Positions 16,243 to 24,649 of a stretch of 39,160 nt of DNA are shown in pieces. Below the pieces are notes generated by a model, which had not been told where the DNA came from, made no database searches, and worked only from the letters and a program-made list of their open reading frames with translations. Positions within the stretch are counted from its first letter, which is position 1. Each line of letters begins with the position of its first letter. This DNA is from Candidatus Coprenecus merdigallinarum. GTDB taxonomy: Bacteria > Bacteroidota > Bacteroidia > Bacteroidales > UBA932. The stretch lies in contig DVGV01000078.1 in assembly GCA_018712545.1 (NCBI GenBank), forward strand, positions 1 through 39,160. Reading direction: 5' to 3'. The position numbers and the translations under genes were made by a program.

Positions 16243-17214
16243 ATGGAAAATATAATAGAAAAAATGAAGAAATACGCCTCAGAGACCATTGTGACGGAGG
16301 CCAAAGCGGTGAGCGTACTTTCTTCAATAGTCGACGACAGTTTCGGGGAAGCGGTGGCTGCGCTCGCTTCCGCAAGGGGCAGAATCGTAGTCTCGGGAGT
16401 CGGTAAAAGCGCGCTCATAGCCAGGAAGATGGTGGCAACTCTCAACTCAACCGGCTCCAGAGCCGTGTTCCTCCATTCTTCGGACGCCGTCCACGGGGAT
16501 ATGGGCATGATAGGACCGGACGACGTGGTGCTCTTCATCTCCAAGAGCGGCAACACGGAGGAGATCAGGCGTCTGCTCCCCTTTGTCAGGAAGATGGGCA
16601 ATCATGTCGTCTCTATTGTCTCATGCAGGGAGTCTTTCCTCGGGACGCACTCAGACAGTCTTATCTACGTCCCTGTGGAGCGGGAGGCCGGTCCGGACAA
16701 TCTGGCGCCTACCACAAGTACGACCCTGCACCTGGTCGTGTGCGATGCGATAGCCATGGCCCTGTCCCGCTTCCGCAATTTCACGGCGGATGACTTCGCC
16801 CGCATCCATCCCGGTGGGTCTCTGGGCAAACGGCTCTATATGAGGGTCGAGGACGTATTTGACAGAACCAACAGGCCGTGGGTGTCCGAAGACGAGGCGA
16901 TAAAGAATGTCATCATCACCATCTCGTCCCACCGTCTCGGCGCTACGGTGGTGCTGGGACCCGATGGGAATCCGGAGGGCATCATCACGGACGGAGACGT
17001 ACGGCGTATGGTCGAGAACGGCAAGGATATCAATACTTTGCGGGCCAAGGATATAATGTCCCGCCATCCGAAGACGATAGATGTGGGGGCTCTTGCGGCC
17101 GAAGCCCTGAGGAAGATGGAGGAGAACAAGATAACGTCGGTGGTGGTTCTCCGGGAAGGGAAGTACGCCGGCCTGATACATATTCACGACATAATGAGAG
17201 AAGGAATACAGTAA
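16243..17214 (+). CDS. kdsD: D-arabinose-5-phosphate isomerase, KdsD/KpsF type
   Basis: KdsD interconverts ribulose-5-phosphate and arabinose-5-phosphate, the first step toward Kdo for lipopolysaccharide. The 323-residue protein has a SIS domain (about 35-175), with VSGVGKSALIARKM, LFISKSGNTEE and TTSTTLHLVVCDAIAMAL. Two CBS domains follow (about 205-320), the second starting at KDIMSRHPKTI. Its stop overlaps the ATG of the next gene by one base. It opens the long plus-strand operon that continues to the S41 protease. Confidence 0.93.
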   Translation: MENIIEKMKKYASETIVTEAKAVSVLSSIVDDSFGEAVAALASARGRIVVSGVGKSALIARKMVATLNSTGSRAVFLHSSDAVHGDMGMIGPDDVVLFISKSGNTEEIRRLLPFVRKMGNHVVSIVSCRESFLGTHSDSLIYVPVEREAGPDNLAPTTSTTLHLVVCDAIAMALSRFRNFTADDFARIHPGGSLGKRLYMRVEDVFDRTNRPWVSEDEAIKNVIITISSHRLGATVVLGPDGNPEGIITDGDVRRMVENGKDINTLRAKDIMSRHPKTIDVGALAAEALRKMEENKITSVVVLREGKYAGLIHIHDIMREGIQ

Positions 17215-18260
17215 TGACAACGACATTTGATCCTGACAGCATAGGAATAGCCAACGGCAACTTCTTCGGACTGCCGTGTACGGAAGACGAGGCCCGCATA
17301 GTCCTGGTACAGGTGCCCTGGGACGCGACGGTCTCTTATGGAAAGGGTACGGCGCACGGGCCTGAGGCAATGCTGGGGGCCTCCCTTCAGGTGGACCTCT
17401 TCGATGAACGGATACCGGGAGCTGCGGACATGAAGGTCTGGACGCTGCCTTCGGACAGGAGTATAGAGGCTCTGAACGCAAGAGCCAGGGAGTCGGCGGA
17501 CAAGGTCATCTCCGCCCTTGAGCAGGGTGCTGATCCCGGCTCTCTTGCCGGACTCTGCGCCGAGGTCAACACAGCCTCCTCTGTCCTCAATAAGTATGTG
17601 GAGACTACTGCCGCGGGGTTCCTGGAGCAGGGCCGCACCGTGGCCGTCATAGGAGGGGAGCACAGCGTGCCCCTGGGGCTGGTCAAGGCCCTCGCCGCCC
17701 GTCATCCAGGGATGGGAGTCCTTCACATCGACGCCCATTCCGATACACGCGAAGCCTATGAGGGCTTTACGTATTCCCATGCCTCGATCATGTTCAACGT
17801 GATGCGGCAAGTGCCCGGAGTGAAGCGGATAACCCAGGTGGGCATCAGGGATTTCTGCTCGGCGGAGTACAGTCTGATAACATCGTCGCCGCTCTTTGTG
17901 CCCTTTACTGACTTCCGTATCCGCGAAAAGCTTTTCACCGGCTCTACGTGGGACAGCGTATGCCTGGACATCATATCTACCCTGCCCCGGGAGGTCTACA
18001 TCAGTTTCGACATCGACGGTCTGTCTCCGGAGTACTGTCCGGGCACCGGAACTCCTGTTCCCGGAGGCCTTACTTTCGGTCAGGCGGACTGGCTTCTCTG
18101 GCGGCTGGCCTCTTCCGGACGCCGTATCATAGGGTTTGATCTCTGCGAGGTCGCTCCAGGCGGAAGCAGTGAGTGGGATGCCAACTCCGGTGTCCGCATG
18201 CTTTTCAAGCTCCTGCTGTATACGTCGCTTGCGGAAAAGGAAAAATGCTTATATTTGTAA
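17214..18260 (+). CDS. Arginase/agmatinase/formiminoglutamase family hydrolase
   Basis: The start is the ATG at 17214-17216, overlapping the kdsD stop (TAATG), giving 348 residues. The open frame upstream is shadow of kdsD. Ureohydrolase manganese motifs are intact: GGEHS near 147, HIDAHSD near 171-177 and SFDIDGLSPEY near 264, followed by the PVPGGL loop. These enzymes split guanidino or formimino groups from agmatine, arginine or relatives. The GTGTPVPGGLTF segment and general layout favour agmatinase-like members, but the substrate is not certain. Polyamine synthesis is the likely context, though no arginine decarboxylase is nearby. Confidence 0.88.
   Translation: MTTTFDPDSIGIANGNFFGLPCTEDEARIVLVQVPWDATVSYGKGTAHGPEAMLGASLQVDLFDERIPGAADMKVWTLPSDRSIEALNARARESADKVISALEQGADPGSLAGLCAEVNTASSVLNKYVETTAAGFLEQGRTVAVIGGEHSVPLGLVKALAARHPGMGVLHIDAHSDTREAYEGFTYSHASIMFNVMRQVPGVKRITQVGIRDFCSAEYSLITSSPLFVPFTDFRIREKLFTGSTWDSVCLDIISTLPREVYISFDIDGLSPEYCPGTGTPVPGGLTFGQADWLLWRLASSGRRIIGFDLCEVAPGGSSEWDANSGVRMLFKLLLYTSLAEKEKCLYL
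18250..18257 (+). promoter_or_regulatory. Possible internal -7 element before nhaA
   Basis: TATATTTG matches TAnnTTTG at the end of the arginase-family gene, 34 bases before the nhaA ATG. A CTTG 18 bases upstream (18228-18231) is an imperfect -33 box. It could give nhaA and downstream genes separate expression. Confidence 0.35.
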
Positions 18261-18290
18261 GCTTAATAAACTGAAACAAACCTATAAGTC

Positions 18291-19529
18291 ATGAACCTGA
18301 ACCTCAGCTTTAACCGAAACATGTACGTGAACCGCAGGCGTGTCCTGCTCCGGAGAATTGTCCACAGCAGTATGACGGGAGGTGTCCTCCTGCTTGTCTG
18401 TGCGGTGGTGGCCGTGATGGCGGCCAACATACCCGCGCTCAATTGGCTTCATAATTTCTGGGACATCAGCTTCGGTTTCTCCTTCGGCGACTCTTCCTTC
18501 ACCATGCCGGTGCGGCAGTGGGTGGACGATGTGCTGATGGCCATATTCTTCTTCTCGGTCGGACTGGAGATCAAGAGGGAGCTGCTGGTCGGCGAGCTGT
18601 CTACTATGAAAAAAGCCATGCTGCCGATGTTCGCCGCCCTGGGAGGAATGATATTTCCCGCGCTTATCTATACATGGTTCAACACAGGGACTCCCTCCGC
18701 CTCCGGCTGGGGCATACCCATGGCTACCGACATAGCCTTCGCCATCGGCGTGCTGTCCCTGCTGGGCAACCGCTGTCCCCAGGGGCTCAAGGTGCTGCTG
18801 GTGGCCCTGGCTGTCGTGGACGACATAGGGGCGATAATCGTACTGGCGGTCTTCTATCCCTCGCATGAGATACATCTCATCTATCTGCTGTACGCAGCGC
18901 TGGTGCTCATTGTCCTTGTACTCATGAACCGCTCCGGCATCCGCACCCTCCTGATGTACATGGTCCTGGGTATAGCCCTGTTCATCTTCATTTTCATGTC
19001 GGGAGTGCATGCGACGATAGCCGGAGTGCTGCTCGCAATGACCATACCCGCGAAGACCTCCACCGACGATATCCGCAGTTTCTCCGGACCGGATTCCCCC
19101 ATCGGAACATTGGAAACTGCACTGCATCCTTGGGTAAATTTCCTCATAATGCCTATATTTGCGCTCGCAAATGCGGGGGTCGTCATAGATTCCTCGGCGA
19201 TAGGAGAGGGCGTCATGCCTGCAGTGATTCCCGGAGTGTTCTTCGGACTGCTTGTGGGTAAGCCTGTGGGGATATTCATTTTCAGCTGGTTGGCCGTAAA
19301 GCTGCGGCTTGCCGGGAAGCCTGAGGGGACGAAGTGGCTGCAGATATTTGCCCTTGGCATACTAGGCGGTATAGGCTTCACGATGTCTATTTTCATCGAC
19401 AACCTGGCCTTTACGGATCCTCATCTGGTGAACGCCGGAAAGCTCGCCATCCTGTGCACCTCCGTGATTGCAGCCTGCATCGGCCTGGGTGCCTTGTATT
19501 TGACAACGAGTAAAACTAAAAATAGTTGA
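18291..19529 (+). CDS. nhaA: Na+/H+ antiporter NhaA
   Basis: NhaA exports Na+ in exchange for two protons across the inner membrane. The 412-residue chain has about eleven hydrophobic segments. The ion-binding aspartates are visible in ATDIAFAIGVLSLLG and VALAVVDDIGAI (the Asp-Asp pair equivalent to E. coli Asp163/164). VGLEIKRELLVGEL and the late GGIGFTMSIFI motif also fit. It is 30 bases after the arginase-family gene and 7 bases before the FKBP gene. The window holds a second cation antiporter of a different family at 3122-4801. Confidence 0.96.
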   Translation: MNLNLSFNRNMYVNRRRVLLRRIVHSSMTGGVLLLVCAVVAVMAANIPALNWLHNFWDISFGFSFGDSSFTMPVRQWVDDVLMAIFFFSVGLEIKRELLVGELSTMKKAMLPMFAALGGMIFPALIYTWFNTGTPSASGWGIPMATDIAFAIGVLSLLGNRCPQGLKVLLVALAVVDDIGAIIVLAVFYPSHEIHLIYLLYAALVLIVLVLMNRSGIRTLLMYMVLGIALFIFIFMSGVHATIAGVLLAMTIPAKTSTDDIRSFSGPDSPIGTLETALHPWVNFLIMPIFALANAGVVIDSSAIGEGVMPAVIPGVFFGLLVGKPVGIFIFSWLAVKLRLAGKPEGTKWLQIFALGILGGIGFTMSIFIDNLAFTDPHLVNAGKLAILCTSVIAACIGLGALYLTTSKTKNS

Positions 19530-19536
19530 TTTAAAA

Positions 19537-20268
19537 ATGAAAAAAACAGTAATTATCGCCGCAGCCGCATGTGCTGCGATTCTGGCGCTCTCTTCCTGCG
19601 CCGGTACCTATCAGAAAGGAGACAGAATGCCTGAGAGCACCACTGCCCAGATTGATACGGTGAGCTATGCCCTCGGAATGTATTTCGGCACAATGATTAC
19701 ATCCTCTCCCTTTGGAGAAATAGACCTCGGCATGCTCAATAAAGGATTCAACGATGTTCTCAACGGGAAGGAGACAATGCTGACCCAGGAGAAGATAATG
19801 AATGTCATCCAGTCGCACCTGATGGCCCGCAGTACATATGAGACGAACCGCAATGAGGAGCTCGGCGCAGAATTCCTCGCCGCCAACAAGGAGAAGGAGG
19901 GAGTCGTAGAGACCGAGTCCGGACTCCAGTACAAGATTGAGACCGAGGGTACCGGCATCGCTCCCGCGATGACCGATACCGTTGAGGTTAACTACGAGGG
20001 CCGTCTGATCGACGGTACGGTGTTCGACTCTTCATATGAGAGAGGCGAGAGCACCAAGTTCCCCCTCGACAGAGTCATCAAAGGCTGGGGCGAGGGCCTT
20101 ACCTATATTAAGGAAGGCGGCAAGATTCAGCTGTACATCCCCTCCGACCTCGCCTACGGTTCGCGCGGCACAGGTCCCATTCCCGGCAACAGCACCCTGA
20201 TCTTCGACGTGGAGCTCATCAAGGTGTACAAGCACGTTGAGGAGGAGAACGAGGCTGAGACCAAGTAA
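19537..20268 (+). CDS. FKBP-type peptidyl-prolyl isomerase lipoprotein
   Basis: A 243-residue protein beginning with a lipoprotein signal: hydrophobic stretch 4-18 and lipobox LSSC with Cys21. The mature part has an FKBP N-terminal helical dimerisation domain (about 45-125) and an FKBP C domain (about 145-230) with VEVNYEGRLIDGTVFDSS, FPLDRVIKGWGEGL and IPSDLAYGSRGTGPIPGN. It should catalyse proline isomerisation or act as a chaperone in the periplasm, anchored to a membrane by lipid. Closest in layout to FkpA and Mip. It starts 7 bases after nhaA. Confidence 0.93.
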   Translation: MKKTVIIAAAACAAILALSSCAGTYQKGDRMPESTTAQIDTVSYALGMYFGTMITSSPFGEIDLGMLNKGFNDVLNGKETMLTQEKIMNVIQSHLMARSTYETNRNEELGAEFLAANKEKEGVVETESGLQYKIETEGTGIAPAMTDTVEVNYEGRLIDGTVFDSSYERGESTKFPLDRVIKGWGEGLTYIKEGGKIQLYIPSDLAYGSRGTGPIPGNSTLIFDVELIKVYKHVEEENEAETK

Positions 20269-20292
20269 TTCTGAATATATTACGGATAAGTG

Positions 20293-22542
20293 ATGAGCAG
20301 GAGGAGTATAATTGTTTTCTCTGTGCTGGCCCTGGTTCTGCTGGGCTGCATAGGCTGGCTTTTCTATTCCCTCTTTTTCGGGGACGGCGACGGAACGTCC
20401 GTAAGGACCGACCGCCTCACTGAAGGAGTGGAGGCAGTACCCTCCGATGCCATATTCGTCTTTGAGGCCTCGGGCTTATCCGAAATAGCAGACATGACGG
20501 ATGACGGGAGTGCCCTGGGCAGACTGCTCGGGTGCATTCCCGAATCCGCTTATGAATGGGAGGCGGCTCTGTCCATGCATTATTCGAGCAAGAACGCGGT
20601 GTCTCCGCTTCTGGTACTGTCGGTTCCGGAGGATGAGGATGCGGAACGGGTTCTGTCCGACGTGCTGGACGAGTGCTCCGGTGTCATAGACAAGCGCTAT
20701 GGCCAGGTCATGGTGCACAAGTCGGCCGTGCCTGACGTCTCCTTTGCGGTCTACGGCCGTTTTCTGGTAGCGAGTCCCTCTCTGGTCATCGTGGAGGCCT
20801 CGCTCCGTCATCTGGACAACGGGACGTCCGTGAAGGACGAACCCCTCTACAATCAGATATCAGGCGCCTCCTCCGACCGGGGAGTGCTGCACGTCAATAT
20901 GGAAAATATCGGCAAGCTCTTTTCCGGGGCGGCGGCTCCGGACTATGTCAGGTACGCCTCTGCATTTCAGAGTTTCGCCGACTGGACTGCGCTGGGACTC
21001 GGAGTGGGAGACTCCCCCAGGGTCTTCGAGGGCAGGGCTGTCAGCCTGCGGCAGGGGGAGCGGCTGTGCGATGTGCTCCTCTCTCAGCGGGGACGCCGGC
21101 CGGAGGCGTGGTCCGTGGTGCCCTACAGCGCATCCTATATGCTCACGCTTCCTATAACATCCTACAGCGACTATATCCGGGCATATTCGTCATTCGTGGC
21201 CTCCGACGGCCGCCGGAATGACTACGAGTATATCAAGGCCTCGGTCACCGTCAATCCCGGGGAAGGAAAGGAGAAGGTGACGCCGGATGCCTTCGTGCGC
21301 TCACTGGATCCGGTTGAGGTTGCTGTATTTGCTCTCGATGCTGACGGAGGACGCAGGATTCTGGCTGTCAGATGCGGCAACGAAAAGGCACTGGAGGAGG
21401 CGAGGGATACTGTCATAGACTTCAGCTATGGGAAATATCTTCCGGCAGTGCTGGGCGGAGTGTTCGCTCCGTCCTCCGGCGACAGCTGGTGTGTACTCGG
21501 AGACTGGGCATTCATGGGCGGCAGGGAGGACCTGACGGCCCTGCGGCAGTCCAGGGCGGCCGGTACTTTTTTCTCACTTGCGGACTATCTTTCCCAGACT
21601 CCGGCTTCGGGAGAGCTCAGGGAGCTGTCCTGCTTCTCGCTGATGGTCAATGCCGGGCGCTACGCCGATGCGGCGGCCTCATATTTCAAGGAACCGTATT
21701 CGGAGACAGTGCGCGGAGCCTTCGGAAAGAAAAATCTGGAACTGCTGTTCCTCAATACGTATAAGGCGGGTAATGATCTTGGTCTCAGGTTCTCCCTATA
21801 TCAGGAGGACCTTACGGAGCTTCCTCAACCTTCCGGAGCAGGAGAGGGAACTGACGGGACCGTTGTGGAGGATATGCCGGTGACCGTGCCGGAAGGACCT
21901 TTCCCGGTGAAGAATTTTGTCGACGGTTCGCAGAACTGGCTGGAGCAGCTTGACAACTATGACCTGAGGCTCCTCGGAGCATCGCGCAATCCGGTGTGGA
22001 CCGTGAAGTTCGATGCTCCCGTATGCGGAACTGTAAGACAGATAGACTATTTGAAAAACAACAAGCTGCAGATGCTTTTCGGAGCCGGAGACAAAGTCTG
22101 GCTTCTGGACCGTCTGGGCCGCAAGGTAGGCCGTTTCCCCATCTCCCTGGGCAAGGAGATCCTGCTGGGACCGGACGTGTACGATTTCAATGATGACAAG
22201 AACTACACCATGATGGTGCTGCATACGGACAATACCCTGTGTCAGTACGATATCGACGGGAAGCCCATTCCCGGCTGGAACCCCGTGACCCTCAGCGAGA
22301 GGATTATGTCTCTTCCCGAGCAGGTGAAGATAGGGGACAGGATATACTGGGCCGTGAGAACTTCCTATCAGGCCCTGCTGTATGACGTTCATGGCACGAT
22401 ATGTGCTGATTTCTCAAGGAAGAACAAACTTAGGAAAGACACTGAATTCGAGCCCGTCTCGTCCCACGAGGTGGCTGTTACCGCGGCCGACGGCCGGGAG
22501 CTGGTGCTGGACATCAGCGACGGCTCTTTCAGAAAAAGATAA
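20293..22542 (+). CDS. Membrane-anchored protein of unknown function
   Basis: I do not recognise a family. The 749-residue protein (ATG at 20293; a GTG directly before it is also possible) has one N-terminal membrane segment (IIVFSVLALVLLGCIGWLFY, about 5-25) and a large extracytoplasmic part. Its middle resembles proteins with repeated alpha/beta units: VPSDAIFVFEAS and SDLEVVEASLRHL-like patterns recur. The last 200 residues carry aromatic and Gly-Asp-rich strands (WTVKFDAPVCGTVRQIDYL, then YDFNDDKNYTMMV and GKPIPGWNPV) like a partial beta-propeller. It lies between a periplasmic chaperone gene and DUF4834 plus an MsbA-like exporter, so an envelope role is plausible but only inferred. Confidence 0.8.
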   Translation: MSRRSIIVFSVLALVLLGCIGWLFYSLFFGDGDGTSVRTDRLTEGVEAVPSDAIFVFEASGLSEIADMTDDGSALGRLLGCIPESAYEWEAALSMHYSSKNAVSPLLVLSVPEDEDAERVLSDVLDECSGVIDKRYGQVMVHKSAVPDVSFAVYGRFLVASPSLVIVEASLRHLDNGTSVKDEPLYNQISGASSDRGVLHVNMENIGKLFSGAAAPDYVRYASAFQSFADWTALGLGVGDSPRVFEGRAVSLRQGERLCDVLLSQRGRRPEAWSVVPYSASYMLTLPITSYSDYIRAYSSFVASDGRRNDYEYIKASVTVNPGEGKEKVTPDAFVRSLDPVEVAVFALDADGGRRILAVRCGNEKALEEARDTVIDFSYGKYLPAVLGGVFAPSSGDSWCVLGDWAFMGGREDLTALRQSRAAGTFFSLADYLSQTPASGELRELSCFSLMVNAGRYADAAASYFKEPYSETVRGAFGKKNLELLFLNTYKAGNDLGLRFSLYQEDLTELPQPSGAGEGTDGTVVEDMPVTVPEGPFPVKNFVDGSQNWLEQLDNYDLRLLGASRNPVWTVKFDAPVCGTVRQIDYLKNNKLQMLFGAGDKVWLLDRLGRKVGRFPISLGKEILLGPDVYDFNDDKNYTMMVLHTDNTLCQYDIDGKPIPGWNPVTLSERIMSLPEQVKIGDRIYWAVRTSYQALLYDVHGTICADFSRKNKLRKDTEFEPVSSHEVAVTAADGRELVLDISDGSFRKR

Positions 22543-22547
22543 CAGGC

Positions 22548-22784
22548 ATGATATTCAATATTCTCATTTTTATCATTCTCGGCGGGCTTCTGATGATTAT
22601 AGCCCTGCCTCTTCTGCTGCTCAGGGCTTTCAAGAGCCGGGTCGGACGTCACTATACACGCAGGCAGAACCGGGAGGGAGAAGTGACTGTCTCCGGGCAG
22701 GATGCTGCTGCCGGCGAGAAGATCATCGGCGACAATATCGGAGAATATGTGGATTATGAGGAGGTTGATGACAGGAAAAAATAG
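22548..22784 (+). CDS. DUF4834 family small membrane protein
   Basis: A 78-residue protein with one N-terminal membrane helix (about 3-26, FNILIFIILGGLLMIIALPLLLL), then a basic juxtamembrane patch (RAFKSRVGRHYTRRQNR), and a highly acidic end (YVDYEEVDD). This is the layout of DUF4834, a Bacteroidota family of unknown function. The positive patch predicts the C-terminus in the cytoplasm. It is 5 bases after the 749-residue unknown and 15 bases before the ABC exporter. Confidence 0.8.
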   Translation: MIFNILIFIILGGLLMIIALPLLLLRAFKSRVGRHYTRRQNREGEVTVSGQDAAAGEKIIGDNIGEYVDYEEVDDRKK

Positions 22785-22799
22785 GCAATATCCGGACTG

Positions 22800-24626
22800 A
22801 TGAGCTCATTCAAAAGAATTTTATCCTACGCTAAGCCCTACAGCCGTTTCTGGCCGGGTTATCTGGCGTTCTCTATACTGTCGGTAATATTCGGCGTAGT
22901 CAATTATGCTCTTATCAAGCCTCTGCTGGAGGTGCTTTTCGATCCTGACGCTGTGGAGAAATTCTCCGCCATGCCCGAGTTCTCCCTGAGCGTGGATTAT
23001 TTCTACGGAGTGTTTCAGTACTACCTGACCAGGATACTGGAGGCCAACGGAGTGCTCAGAGGACTGATGTTCGTATGTATTGTCCTGATCCTGACATCAT
23101 TTCTCTCCAACCTCACCCGTTTTCTCTCGCAGAAGATTCTGGTCAACATGAAGACCTGCGTGATGAAGAACATCCGTACCGACCTTTTCAATAAAATCAC
23201 CCGTCTCAACGTCGACTATTTCAAGCAGAACCGTACGGGTGACATCCTCTCGAGCGTCTCCAATGACGTCAATGAGGTGCAGAACAGTGTCGCCAGCAGT
23301 TTTCACATCCTCTTCAGGGAACCGTTGCTGATCATCGGCTTCCTCATAGGGCTGTTCTACATGTCGCCCAAGCTGACCCTGCTGACCCTTGTCACCCTGC
23401 CCATATCGGCCTTTGCCATAGGTGCGGTAACCCGCAGGCTCAAAAGCGGCGCAACCCGGACTCAGGCTCTTATGGGCCGTATCATAAGCCATTTCGAGGA
23501 AGCTATCTCGGGGACGAGGATAATCAAGGCCTTCAATGCCCAGAAATATGTGCGTGACCACTTCGACCGTACCAACGAGGAGCACAAGAGCGTCAGCCGT
23601 GCGATGTATACGCGCCAGGAGCTGGCGTCCCCGCTTTCCGAATTCCTCGGCATATCGGTTGCTGCGGCCGTGCTCTTCTACGGAGGTGTGCTGCAGATGA
23701 AGGGCGAGCTGGGCATGAGCCTTTCGGGCTTCATCGTCTACATCGCATTCTACTGGAGGGTCCTGGAGCCTTCGAAGGCCATTGCCTCGGCCTACTCCAA
23801 CGTCCAGAAGGGCCTGGTGTCCGGCAACAGGATATTCGCCATCCTGGATGCCGAGCCTTCGATCCGCAAGGCAGACCATCCGGTGCATATAAGCGGTTTC
23901 AAGGAATCAATAGAATACCGTCACGTCTCCTTCAAGTATACCTCGGACTATGTCCTCAAGGACATAAACCTTACGATTCCCAAAGGGAAGATGGTGGCGG
24001 TCGTGGGACCGTCGGGAGCCGGAAAGTCGACTTTGGCCGACCTGCTGCCCAGATTCTATGACGTGACCGACGGGGGCATATTCATTGACGGCACGGATAT
24101 CAGGCAGTATTATCCCAAGGAACTCATATCCCTGATGGGTATTGTTACCCAGGAGGCGATACTCTTCAACGACACCGTGCGCAACAACATCACCTTCGGT
24201 ATGGAGAACGTCCCCGACGAGGATGTCGTCAGAGCTGCCCGGATAGCCAATGCGGACGAGTTCATTTCCCAGATGGAGCACGGATACGACACCAACATAG
24301 GCGACCGCGGAGGCAAGCTCTCCGGAGGGCAGAGGCAGAGAATCGCCATAGCCAGGGCCGTCCTCAAGAATCCTCCTATCCTCATCCTGGACGAGGCCAC
24401 CTCCGCACTGGACACCGAGAGCGAGCGTCTGGTGCAGGATGCCCTTACCAGACTGATGGAAAACCGCACCTCCATAGTCATCGCGCACCGTCTCTCCACT
24501 ATCCAGCATGCCGATGAGATCCTCGTGATGAAGGAGGGCCGCATAGTCGAGCGCGGCACCCATGCCTCTCTCCTGGCATCGGGCGGACTGTACTCCCATC
24601 TTTGCGATATGCAGACATTTAACTGA
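22800..24626 (+). CDS. ABC exporter, MsbA-like fused permease/ATPase
   Basis: A 608-residue half-transporter. The six-helix membrane domain covers about residues 15-335. The ATPase domain follows, with Walker A VGPSGAGKSTL (near 400), Q-loop TQEAIL, signature LSGGQRQRIAIARA (near 504), Walker B ILILDEATSALD and the H-loop IAHRLST. Layout and sequence fit the lipid A/multidrug exporter subfamily that works as a homodimer. Adjacent kdsD, an acyl ligase and other envelope genes favour a lipid substrate, but drugs or peptides cannot be excluded. Confidence 0.93.
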   Translation: MSSFKRILSYAKPYSRFWPGYLAFSILSVIFGVVNYALIKPLLEVLFDPDAVEKFSAMPEFSLSVDYFYGVFQYYLTRILEANGVLRGLMFVCIVLILTSFLSNLTRFLSQKILVNMKTCVMKNIRTDLFNKITRLNVDYFKQNRTGDILSSVSNDVNEVQNSVASSFHILFREPLLIIGFLIGLFYMSPKLTLLTLVTLPISAFAIGAVTRRLKSGATRTQALMGRIISHFEEAISGTRIIKAFNAQKYVRDHFDRTNEEHKSVSRAMYTRQELASPLSEFLGISVAAAVLFYGGVLQMKGELGMSLSGFIVYIAFYWRVLEPSKAIASAYSNVQKGLVSGNRIFAILDAEPSIRKADHPVHISGFKESIEYRHVSFKYTSDYVLKDINLTIPKGKMVAVVGPSGAGKSTLADLLPRFYDVTDGGIFIDGTDIRQYYPKELISLMGIVTQEAILFNDTVRNNITFGMENVPDEDVVRAARIANADEFISQMEHGYDTNIGDRGGKLSGGQRQRIAIARAVLKNPPILILDEATSALDTESERLVQDALTRLMENRTSIVIAHRLSTIQHADEILVMKEGRIVERGTHASLLASGGLYSHLCDMQTFN

Positions 24627-24649
24627 ACCGGAAATACTAAAACCGAAAT

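Noticed and set aside
16188-16601. N-terminal extension of recQ
   Set aside because: Lies antisense inside kdsD and is not helicase-like; the ATG at 16187 gives a normal RecQ start.
16878-17213. N-terminal extension of the arginase-family gene
   Set aside because: Out-of-frame shadow of the kdsD CBS region; the TAATG overlap at 17212-17216 is the natural start.
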